Below, piece by piece: positions 7,305 through 13,447 of a DNA stretch of 13,447 nucleotides. The notes beneath the pieces are model-generated. The model saw only the letters and a program-made list of their open reading frames with translations, was not told where the DNA came from and ran no database searches. Source of the stretch: an uncultured Ruminococcus sp. (lineage in GTDB: Bacteria > Bacillota > Clostridia > Oscillospirales > Ruminococcaceae); contig CAMWKY010000025.1 in NCBI GenBank assembly GCA_947174965.1, forward strand, positions 1 through 13,447. The letters run 5' to 3'. Position numbers and translations under genes: made by a program. Position 1 is the first letter of the stretch, and each line of letters begins with the position of its first letter.

Positions 7305-8588
7305 ATGAGAAAGATTTTTGCAAATGGTAAAGATGAAAATGATTTTCTTGCTGAACTTGGAAAGAGAGCAGGAGAGACTAATAAAAAAGTGACTGAAACT
7401 GTTTCCGCTATTATTGATGACGTAAGAGAAAACGGCGACAAAGCTGTAAACAGCTATACACTCAAATTTGATGGAAGTCTGCCTGAATATTATGAAGTGC
7501 CGAGAGATGTTATAAATGACGCTCTCACAGATGCAGACCAAGATTTTGTTAATGCACTTCTTAATGCGCAGGAAAATATTGCAGACTTCCACAAGAGACA
7601 AGTTGAACAGGGTTTTATTAATCCAAAGGAAAACGGCGTAATCCTTGGACAGCGTGTAAGAGGACTGGAGCGTGTCGGATTGTATGTTCCGGGCGGTACA
7701 GCTGCTTATCCGTCAAGCGTACTTATGAACGCAATCCCCGCAAAAATTGCAGGAGTAAAAGAAATTATCATGGTTACTCCTCCGCTTAAAGACGGCACAC
7801 CTAATAAAGATATACTTGTTGCCGCTGCTATATGCGGAGTTGACAGAGTTTTCATGGTCGGCGGTTCACAGGCTATCGCAGCCCTTGCATACGGTACAGA
7901 AACTATCCCGAAATGCGATAAAATCGTAGGACCTGGAAATATCTATGTTGCAACTGCAAAAAAACTTCTTTACGGTACAGTTGATATTGACATGATTGCA
8001 GGACCAAGTGAAATACTTGTTATTGCGGACGATACGGCAGACCCGAAATTTGCGGCGGCTGACCTCATGTCGCAGGCTGAACATGATGTTCTTGCATCTG
8101 CTATAATGGTTACAACAAGTGAAAAGCTTGCTGATGAAACGATTGCAGAAATCAACCGTCAGAAAGAGTATCTCTCACGCAAGGAAATTATTGAAAAGTC
8201 GCTTGATGATTATGGTGCAGTAATTATTGCTGAAAGCCGTGAAAGATGTGTTGAACTTGCAAACGAAATAGCACCTGAACACCTTGAAGTGCTTATGGAA
8301 AATCCTATGGAACTTCTCGGCAGTCTTGACAATGCAGGCTCGATTTTTTTAGGAAATTACGCTTCCGAACCACTCGGCGACTACTTTGCAGGTCCTAACC
8401 ACGTTTTGCCAACAAGCGGTACAGCAAGATTTTTTTCTCCACTTGGTGTTGCAAGCTTTACAAAGCGTACAAGCTATACATACTACACAAAAGAAGCACT
8501 TGCAGAAGCAAAAGATGATATTGTGCTTATTGCAGAAAGAGAAGGTCTCACGGCTCACGCAAATGCTATAAAGGTAAGATTTGAATAA
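7305..8588 (+). CDS. hisD: Histidinol dehydrogenase (HisD)
   Basis: HisD is a zinc enzyme that oxidises L-histidinol to L-histidine in two NAD-dependent steps, the last two reactions of the pathway. With the ATG at 7305 the protein has 427 residues, the normal size. The motifs are complete: GLYVPGGTAAYPSSVLM, KIVGPGNIYVATAKK, SQAEHD with Q257 and H260, APEHLE with E325 and H326 (the catalytic base pair), D359, PNHVLPTSG with H366, and LTAHANAI with H418. Q257, H260, D359 and H418 correspond to the zinc ligands known from the E. coli enzyme. An in-frame TTG at 7299 would overlap the hisG stop by four bases and lies at a better distance (5 bases) from the GAGGAG at 7288-7293. The true start could therefore be either codon, a difference of two residues. 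It lies between hisG and hisC in the operon. Confidence 0.97.
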   Translation: MRKIFANGKDENDFLAELGKRAGETNKKVTETVSAIIDDVRENGDKAVNSYTLKFDGSLPEYYEVPRDVINDALTDADQDFVNALLNAQENIADFHKRQVEQGFINPKENGVILGQRVRGLERVGLYVPGGTAAYPSSVLMNAIPAKIAGVKEIIMVTPPLKDGTPNKDILVAAAICGVDRVFMVGGSQAIAALAYGTETIPKCDKIVGPGNIYVATAKKLLYGTVDIDMIAGPSEILVIADDTADPKFAAADLMSQAEHDVLASAIMVTTSEKLADETIAEINRQKEYLSRKEIIEKSLDDYGAVIIAESRERCVELANEIAPEHLEVLMENPMELLGSLDNAGSIFLGNYASEPLGDYFAGPNHVLPTSGTARFFSPLGVASFTKRTSYTYYTKEALAEAKDDIVLIAEREGLTAHANAIKVRFE

Positions 8589-8600
8589 GGAGTGACATTG

Positions 8601-9677
8601 ATGACTGAAAAAAAGTGGGAACAGTCTGTAAGAAAAGTTATTCCGTATGTTCCGGGTGAACAGCCACAGGAAACGGACGTTGTAAAACTTAATACAAATG
8701 AAAATCCTTATCCGCCTTGCCCGTCTGTAAGGGCAGTACTGGATAAATTCGATATATCAAAAATGCGACTTTATCCCGCCCCTGATGCAAAAGTTCTTGT
8801 TGATGCAATTGCAGAACGCTATAAGCTGAATCCGTCGCAGATTTTTGTCGGAGTCGGTTCAGATGATGTAATTTCAATGGCGTTTATGACGTTTTTCAAC
8901 TCTGATAAGCCGATACTTTTTCCCGATATTACATATTCTTTCTATGATGTATGGGCTGATGTTTACCGCATACCATATAAAACTTGTCCGCTTAACAAGG
9001 ATTTCACAATAAATCCTGATGATTACAAGCAGGAAAACGGTGGTATTATATTCCCGAATCCGAACGCCCCGACAGGTGTACTTGAATCTGTTGATATGAT
9101 TGAAGATATTGTAAAATCAAATCCAGACAGCGTTGTTATTATTGATGAGGCATATATCGACTTTGCAGGAGCAGGCAAAAGCTGTCTGCCATTGATTGAT
9201 AAGTACGATAATCTGCTTGTGATTCAGACTTATTCAAAGTCACGTTCTATGGCAGGAATGAGAATAGGTTTTGCAATGGGTAATGAAAAGCTTATTAAGT
9301 ATATGAATGACGTGAAATTCTCTATAAATTCGTACACAATGAATACTGTCACGCAGTTATGCGGTGCTGAATCAATGAGAGATGAAGCGTATTTTACAGA
9401 AACAGTAGAAAAAATTGTCCGTACACGTGAAAACGCTAAAAAGCGTCTGGCTGAACTTAATTTCATTTTTACTGATTCTATGAGCAACTTTATTTTTGCA
9501 AGTCCGCAGAAAAAATCTGCTCAGTATGTATTTGAGGAACTTAAAAAGCGTAAAATTTATGTGCGCTACTGGAATAAGCCGGTAATATGTGATTATCTGC
9601 GTATTTCTGTCGGGACAGATGAGGAAATGGAAAAGCTTTTCAATGCACTGGAGGATATTATAAATGAGAACAGCTGA
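8601..9677 (+). CDS. hisC: Histidinol-phosphate aminotransferase (HisC)
   Basis: HisC is a PLP-dependent fold-type I (class II) aminotransferase. It converts imidazole-acetol phosphate and glutamate to histidinol phosphate and 2-oxoglutarate. The protein has 358 residues, typical for HisC. Visible active-site features are LNTNENPYPP near the N-terminus, NPNAPTG with N155, DEAYIDF with D182 and Y185, the Schiff-base lysine K213 in TYSKSRSMAGMRIGF, and R334 in YLRISVGT, which binds the carboxylate. The start at 8601 follows AAGGAG (8587-8592) by eight bases. An in-frame GTG at 8592 overlaps that site and is rejected. Such enzymes sometimes also transaminate aromatic amino acids, but the operon makes histidine synthesis the main role. 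The 3' end overlaps hisB by 14 bases. Confidence 0.96.
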   Translation: MTEKKWEQSVRKVIPYVPGEQPQETDVVKLNTNENPYPPCPSVRAVLDKFDISKMRLYPAPDAKVLVDAIAERYKLNPSQIFVGVGSDDVISMAFMTFFNSDKPILFPDITYSFYDVWADVYRIPYKTCPLNKDFTINPDDYKQENGGIIFPNPNAPTGVLESVDMIEDIVKSNPDSVVIIDEAYIDFAGAGKSCLPLIDKYDNLLVIQTYSKSRSMAGMRIGFAMGNEKLIKYMNDVKFSINSYTMNTVTQLCGAESMRDEAYFTETVEKIVRTRENAKKRLAELNFIFTDSMSNFIFASPQKKSAQYVFEELKKRKIYVRYWNKPVICDYLRISVGTDEEMEKLFNALEDIINENS

Positions 9678-10245
9678 AATTATCCGCAAAACTTCCGAAA
9701 CGGATATATATATAAATATTTCTCTTGACGGAAAAGGCGTATCGGATATAGATACGGGAATAGGATTTTTTGACCATATGCTGACCGCACTTTCAAAGCA
9801 CAGCGGAATCAGCATAACTATCAAAGTAAAAGGCGATTTGCACGTTGACTGTCATCACACAATTGAAGATACTGGAATAGCTCTCGGACAGGCTCTCAAC
9901 AAGGCTCTTGGTGATAAATCAGGTATTGTCCGCTATGGTACGGCTTATATCCCTATGGACGAATCACTTGCTATGTGCAGTCTTGACATAAGCAACAGAC
10001 CATTTCTTGTGTTCAACTGTAATTTCACTAATCAATCATGCGGAGGTTATGACCTCTGCATGACTGAAGAATTTTTCCGTGCATTTGCTTTCAATGCAGG
10101 TATAACAATGCACATTAATATGATGTACGGCTCAAACGACCACCACAAAGCAGAAGCAATTTATAAATCGGTTGCTCACGCACTTAAAACAGCTGTATCT
10201 TATAATGCAGACGGCTCAACACTGTCAACGAAAGGAGTGCTGTAA
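9664..10245 (+). CDS. hisB: Imidazoleglycerol-phosphate dehydratase (HisB)
   Basis: HisB dehydrates imidazole glycerol phosphate to imidazole-acetol phosphate, using two manganese ions in a 24-subunit particle in this family. The protein has 193 residues, the size of the single-function dehydratase and without the N-terminal histidinol phosphatase domain found in enteric HisB. Metal-binding signatures are present: CHHTIEDTG with H64, H65, E68 and D69, and DHHKAEA with H160, H161 and E164. The start region MRTAEIIRKTSETDI and the motif DTGIGFFDHML are standard. The ATG lies inside the end of hisC, nine bases after GGAGG (9650-9654), and the overlap suggests coupled translation. A separate histidinol-phosphate phosphatase is needed for the pathway and is not in the window. 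Confidence 0.97.
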   Translation: MRTAEIIRKTSETDIYINISLDGKGVSDIDTGIGFFDHMLTALSKHSGISITIKVKGDLHVDCHHTIEDTGIALGQALNKALGDKSGIVRYGTAYIPMDESLAMCSLDISNRPFLVFNCNFTNQSCGGYDLCMTEEFFRAFAFNAGITMHINMMYGSNDHHKAEAIYKSVAHALKTAVSYNADGSTLSTKGVL

Positions 10246-10848
10246 ATGATTGCTATTGTTGATTACGGAGCAGGAAATATTTTCAGCGTGAAAAATGCTC
10301 TTGATTATCTCGGTTTTGTAAATGAACTTGTTTCAGATGCAGAAAAAATAAAGTCGGCTGATGCAGTAATACTTCCAGGAGTTGGTGCATTTCCGTCTGC
10401 TATGGAAATGCTCAACAAAAGCGGACTTGTTGAAACTATCAAAGAAGAAGCGACAAAAAAGCCGTTTCTTGGAATTTGTCTTGGTATGCAGTTGATTTTT
10501 GACAAAGGCTATGAATTTGAGGAGTGCGGCGGTCTGGGAATGATTTCAGGCTCGGTACGCAAAATGGAGGAAAAAGACCTGATTATACCACATATGGGCT
10601 GGAATAAACTTGAAAAACTCAATAACTGCCAGTTGCTTGAAAATATCGGTGATGATGAGTATGTGTATTTTGTACATTCATACAAGGCACACTGCAATGA
10701 TAAAAATATCTCCGCATACTGCGAATATGGCGGACGTGTTCCCGCACTTGTATATGACGGAAAATTTGTATACGGTGCGCAGTTCCACCCTGAAAAAAGC
10801 GGTGAAACAGGTTTGAAAATACTGAAAAATTTCGGAGGTCTCATATGA
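10246..10848 (+). CDS. hisH: Imidazole glycerol phosphate synthase, glutaminase subunit (HisH)
   Basis: HisH hydrolyses glutamine and passes the ammonia through HisF to convert PRFAR into imidazole glycerol phosphate and AICAR. The protein has 200 residues and the class I glutamine amidotransferase fold. It begins IAIVDYGAGNIFSVKNAL. The nucleophile is C78 in FLGICLGMQ, and H181 and E183 in QFHPEKSG complete the triad. The oxyanion-strand region with LPGVGAFPSAM is also present. The ATG directly follows the hisB stop with no gap, eight bases after AAAGGAG (10231-10237). The partner hisF normally lies close by but is not found after hisA here, which is unusual for this operon type. Confidence 0.96.
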   Translation: MIAIVDYGAGNIFSVKNALDYLGFVNELVSDAEKIKSADAVILPGVGAFPSAMEMLNKSGLVETIKEEATKKPFLGICLGMQLIFDKGYEFEECGGLGMISGSVRKMEEKDLIIPHMGWNKLEKLNNCQLLENIGDDEYVYFVHSYKAHCNDKNISAYCEYGGRVPALVYDGKFVYGAQFHPEKSGETGLKILKNFGGLI

Positions 10849-11570
10849 TTATTTTACCTGCTATTGACATTAAAGACGGAAACTGCGTCCGACTTTTCAA
10901 AGGTGATTTTTCTACTGTTGAAAAAGTTGCATCTGATTATCTTGAAACTGCAAAAAGCTTTGAAGATGCAGGGGCAGAGTGGATTCACATGGTTGACCTT
11001 GACGGTGCAAAAGAAGGCAGACCTGTCAATACAAAAATTTATACTGATGTAGCCGAAAAAACCAGTCTCAAAGTAGAACTTGGCGGAGGAATACGCAGTC
11101 TCGAAACTATTCAGGAATACTTGAATATGGGCATTACAAGAGTAATTCTCGGCTCTGTTGCACTCAAAAATCCAAAACTTGTAAGTGATGCTGTTGAGAA
11201 GTTCAGCAGTGAGAAAATAGTTGTCGGGATTGACGCAGTTAATGGCATGGTTGCAACAGAGGGCTGGCTTGAATCTTCTGATGTGAATTATATTGAACTT
11301 GCTGACAAGATGATTTCAGTAGGAGTTAAATATTTTATCTTTACCGATATTTCCAAAGACGGCACATTATCAGGTGTAAACGTTGAACAGCTTAAAGCAC
11401 TTTCAGATGCAACAGTCGGACGTGCGAATATTGTTGCAAGCGGTGGAGTTCACACAATGGCTGATATTATTGCTTGTAAGGAAATGGGTCTGTATGGCAC
11501 AATCTGCGGAAAGTCTATCTATAAAGGAACTTTGAATCTTAAAGAAGCTGTTAAGTATGCATTAAGATAA
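10845..11570 (+). CDS. hisA: ProFAR isomerase (HisA)
   Basis: HisA is a (beta/alpha)8-barrel enzyme that opens the ribose ring of ProFAR to give PRFAR, the substrate of HisF/HisH. The protein has 241 residues, normal length. It shows D8 in LPAIDIKDG as the general base, the half-barrel motif ELGGGIRS, VILGSVALKNP, D130 in VGIDAVNG as the second catalytic acid, TDISKDGTLSGVN and ASGGVHTMADI. The paired phosphate-binding glycine motifs fit the HisA/HisF superfamily. DIKDG at the start and a cover of NTKI/TDVAEKTSLKVE favour HisA over HisF, which usually starts with RIIPCLDV. The ATG overlaps the hisH stop by four bases (ATGA) and follows GGAGG (10834-10838) by six bases. It is the last recognisable his gene in the window. 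Confidence 0.95.
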   Translation: MIILPAIDIKDGNCVRLFKGDFSTVEKVASDYLETAKSFEDAGAEWIHMVDLDGAKEGRPVNTKIYTDVAEKTSLKVELGGGIRSLETIQEYLNMGITRVILGSVALKNPKLVSDAVEKFSSEKIVVGIDAVNGMVATEGWLESSDVNYIELADKMISVGVKYFIFTDISKDGTLSGVNVEQLKALSDATVGRANIVASGGVHTMADIIACKEMGLYGTICGKSIYKGTLNLKEAVKYALR

Positions 11571-11600
11571 TCAATTTTTGATATATGGAGGGGAATTAAT

Positions 11601-12374
11601 ATGAAAAAAATAAAGTATTTAGCTGTATTTTTGGCATACTGCACACTTTTTTCATGCAGTAATACAGATATAAGCAGTATAAGCGATACAGATACAAGCA
11701 GTACAGAGAACACAAACAATACTTTTCAGGCACATATTGAAACTTCAGATAATGAAACCGCATTTCATAATGCTTTCCTTGTGATTGAAGACAATGGAGA
11801 GAAGTATACACAAGAACTTTATCATAGTCTTTCAGATGCTGTTTATACTGGCGATATTGACGGCGACGGCGATGCAGAAATAATCGTAAATCAGCTTGTA
11901 GGTGCAACAGGCGGAGCAGGTTCTTATTATTCATATGTCTTTGATTATGAAAACGGCAATATCACTGAACTTTTTTCCTCCCATATGGACGATATGTTTG
12001 ATACAGGATTTTCAAGTAAACTGAAAGACAATTCAATTGTTGAATTTTCCAACTCGTTTACAGGTTTTTCAACTGAAATTGATTACTATAGAAATTCCAA
12101 TCTTTTCAATGATGATGGTACTGTTATTGAGGGAAAAAATGATTATGATTGGGCAATGTTTGACAGTTTTCGTGAGTTTAAGCCTGAAGATATTGACGGC
12201 GACGGCATCTATGAAATGTCGTGTCTGCAATTTACAGCTATGAGCAGTCACAGTGAGTATGTCGGAGATGCACAGAGTTATCTGAAATATAACAGTGATA
12301 ACAAGCAGTTTGAAGTTGTAAAGGCTGATTTTATCCCACATAATGGCAATGAAAATAAACTGGATTTTTCATAA
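11601..12374 (+). CDS. Predicted lipoprotein with two DxDGDG calcium-type loops
   Basis: The protein has 257 residues. Positions 1-18 form a lipoprotein signal peptide (KK, hydrophobic LAVFLAYCTLF) ending in a lipobox LFSC with C19 as the lipidation site, so the mature protein should be anchored outside the membrane. Residues 20-46 are a Ser/Thr/Asp/Asn-rich linker. Two acidic loops follow, DIDGDGDAE (85-93) and DIDGDGIYE (197-205), of the type seen in VCBS/FG-GAP or EF-hand-like calcium sites. They are preceded by similar short contexts and could mark two copies of a repeated beta unit. I do not recognise a specific family or function. GGAGGGG (11587-11593) lies seven bases before the ATG. 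The gene starts 30 bases after hisA and 13 bases precede the next gene, so it may share a transcript with either neighbour. The lipidation call is strong; the calcium role is inferred. Confidence 0.85.
   Translation: MKKIKYLAVFLAYCTLFSCSNTDISSISDTDTSSTENTNNTFQAHIETSDNETAFHNAFLVIEDNGEKYTQELYHSLSDAVYTGDIDGDGDAEIIVNQLVGATGGAGSYYSYVFDYENGNITELFSSHMDDMFDTGFSSKLKDNSIVEFSNSFTGFSTEIDYYRNSNLFNDDGTVIEGKNDYDWAMFDSFREFKPEDIDGDGIYEMSCLQFTAMSSHSEYVGDAQSYLKYNSDNKQFEVVKADFIPHNGNENKLDFS
11853..11870 (+). repeat. 18-base direct repeat, copy 1, coding DIDGDG
   Basis: GATATTGACGGCGACGGC is identical to the copy at 12189-12206, 336 bases further on and in the same reading frame. It encodes the acidic metal-binding core of the lipoprotein. 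Identity at the third codon positions as well suggests either a recent internal duplication or the same preferred codons chosen twice. Confidence 0.8.
12189..12206 (+). repeat. 18-base direct repeat, copy 2, coding DIDGDG
   Basis: This second copy of GATATTGACGGCGACGGC encodes residues 197-202 of the lipoprotein. The flanking bases differ from copy 1, so only the loop core is conserved. Confidence 0.8.
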
Positions 12375-12387
12375 TAGGTGATTTGCT

Positions 12388-13245
12388 ATGACGAAAACAA
12401 TTTTATTTCCGTCAAGCTATTTTTCGGCAAAAGAAGTTGATGAGGATTTACAGAAAGAGTATAACGCAGTAAAAGAAACAGGACTTTTTGATATAATTAT
12501 TTTCGGATATGACAAGTGGTTTAATGAAGGAAAGCTTGTTTTGAGTTGCATACCTGATTCACCGTGCAGTGCGGTTATGCGTGGCTGGATGATGAAACCT
12601 GAACAGTATGCTACATTTTATGATGAGTTACGCAGTAACAATATAAACCTAATCACTACACCCGAAGAATATACTTTGATGCACATTTTCCCGAATGTAT
12701 ACAATATATTCGGAAACGATACGGCAAAAATGGAAGTTTTTCCACTGCACAAACAGATTGATATAGAATCCGTAAAAAAAACTTTTAACAGATTTATGAT
12801 AAAGGATTTTGTGAAGTCTGTAAAAGGTACTGAATTTCCACGCTTTTTTGACAGTTCAATCACACAGGCAGATTTTGACAAATACATGAAGATATTTTAT
12901 AAATATCGTGGCGATTTGCTTACAGGTGGTATATGTGTAAAGGAATTTCTTGATTTGAAGTATTATGGTGAGAAAACCAACGAATACAGAGTATTTTACA
13001 TTAACAATAAAATAGCGTCTGTAAGCAGAAATTCAGGTCAGGCACAATATACAAATCAACCGCCGGCGGAGTTGATTGAAAAATACAGTAATCTTCCAAG
13101 CCGTTATTATACTGTTGATTATGCTGAATTATCCGACGGAACGTGGAAAGTTATAGAAGCAGGTGACGGAAGTGTTTCCGGTTTGTCGGAAAATCAGAAT
13201 ATCTATAGTTATTTCAGAATGTTGTTTTATACGTTTGACGAATAA
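12388..13245 (+). CDS. ATP-grasp protein of the R2K type (R2K clade family 3-like)
   Basis: The protein has 285 residues with no signal peptide, so it is probably cytoplasmic. The N-terminal part (1-110) resembles a pre-ATP-grasp domain with the family-like MRGWMMKPEQY and a TTPEEYTLMHIFPNVY segment. The ATP-grasp part follows: R135, K139 and K143 in RFMIKDFVKS, then DLLTGGICVKEF with E186, EYRVF with R201, TVDYAEL with D244, and WKVIEAGDGSVSGL with E257. This pattern matches my memory of the R2K clade family 3 proteins. Members are predicted ATP-dependent ligases joining a carboxylate to an amine, but substrates are mostly unknown, and some relatives occur in phage and conflict-system settings. 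A tentative SD-like AGGTGAT (12376-12382) precedes the ATG by five bases. It sits 13 bases after the lipoprotein gene. Whether the two act together is not shown. Confidence 0.82.
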   Translation: MTKTILFPSSYFSAKEVDEDLQKEYNAVKETGLFDIIIFGYDKWFNEGKLVLSCIPDSPCSAVMRGWMMKPEQYATFYDELRSNNINLITTPEEYTLMHIFPNVYNIFGNDTAKMEVFPLHKQIDIESVKKTFNRFMIKDFVKSVKGTEFPRFFDSSITQADFDKYMKIFYKYRGDLLTGGICVKEFLDLKYYGEKTNEYRVFYINNKIASVSRNSGQAQYTNQPPAELIEKYSNLPSRYYTVDYAELSDGTWKVIEAGDGSVSGLSENQNIYSYFRMLFYTFDE

Positions 13246-13273
13246 ATATAATTTTACAGGGTGAATAAATAAT

Positions 13274-13447
13274 ATGCCAAAAATCAAAAAAACAATTGTT
13301 TTGATTGTATCAGTTTTGCTTATATGGCTTGCTGTAGGATTTACAGATTATGTTTTAGTCGTCATGGAAAAAACTCCGATATTCTGTATAAAAACTGATA
13401 CTTATAGCTATAAAGGATTTGGATATTCTTTTGACATTGTACCGCAT
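13274..13447 (+). CDS. Small membrane-anchored protein, 3' end cut by the window edge
   Basis: The 58 visible codons start at an ATG nine bases after AGGGTGA (13258-13264), and the frame stays open to the edge. The product begins with a basic MPKIKK, then a hydrophobic segment (about 8-31, IVLIVSVLLIWLAVGF and on) that fits a single membrane anchor or uncleaved signal. The following EKTPIFCIKTDTYSYKG and FGYSFDI resemble short uncharacterised membrane proteins of Clostridia that carry a PIFC..TD...GYSF pattern; this resemblance is from memory only. No function can be given. It lies 28 bases after the ATP-grasp gene with no terminator between them. Confidence 0.65.
   Translation, partial: MPKIKKTIVLIVSVLLIWLAVGFTDYVLVVMEKTPIFCIKTDTYSYKGFGYSFDIVPH

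Noticed and set aside
6733..7323. 196-codon open frame on the minus strand opposite hisG
   Set aside because: It lies wholly antisense to hisG and the hisD start, is rich in Phe, Cys, Asn and Ser as expected for a shadow frame, and has no recognisable motif.
9372..9824. 150-codon open frame on the minus strand opposite hisC/hisB
   Set aside because: It is antisense to two well-supported genes with conserved active sites and has no family signature.
11532..11561. Possible promoter for the lipoprotein gene inside the end of hisA (TTGAAT ... TATGCA)
   Set aside because: The -10 match is poor and the spacing is 18 bases; this is no better than expected by chance in AT-rich DNA.
11570..11582. 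Inverted repeat ATCAA-TTT-TTGAT after hisA as a terminator
   Set aside because: The stem is only five AT-rich pairs with no T-run after it and lies directly before the next ribosome site; it is too weak for an intrinsic terminator.

Overview
The window reads as chromosomal DNA from a Gram-positive, AT-rich Firmicute, most likely a Clostridia member of the Ruminococcus/Oscillospiraceae type. The evidence is a Gram-positive PolC-type replicative polymerase, a short-form HisG paired with HisZ, strong AGGAGG-type ribosome sites, tight same-strand packing of all genes and an AT-rich base composition judged by eye. The genus is an inference. No rRNA, tRNA, CRISPR array or transposon was seen.

Layout, all on the + strand. 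(1) Positions 39-5398 hold ispG (MEP isoprenoid pathway, Fe-S enzyme) joined by a one-base stop/start overlap to polC (replicative DNA polymerase III alpha with built-in proofreading exonuclease). (2) Positions 5399-5480 are a compact control region. They contain a near-consensus promoter with an extended -10, a 7+7 bp palindrome just after the expected transcription start and a strong ribosome site. (3) Positions 5481-11570 are a histidine operon, hisZ-hisG-hisD-hisC-hisB-hisH-hisA, with overlaps or gaps of at most 12 bases. (4) Positions 11601-13447 hold a predicted lipoprotein with two DxDGDG calcium-type loops, an R2K-type ATP-grasp protein and the start of a small membrane-anchored protein. 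These three are separated by 13-30 bases and no convincing terminator divides them from the his genes.

How the genes fit together. HisZ and the short HisG form the first enzyme of histidine synthesis. HisA makes PRFAR. HisH supplies ammonia to HisF, which makes imidazole glycerol phosphate, and HisB, HisC and HisD complete the route. The genes for HisI and HisE (steps 2 and 3), for HisF (the partner of HisH) and for histidinol-phosphate phosphatase are not in the window, so they must lie elsewhere or beyond the edge.

The housekeeping genes look intact and ordinary. The parts that repay attention are the his control palindrome, the abrupt change from his genes to an accessory cassette after hisA, and the R2K ATP-grasp/lipoprotein pair, whose function is unknown. 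I see no clear evidence of a wholly new biological system.
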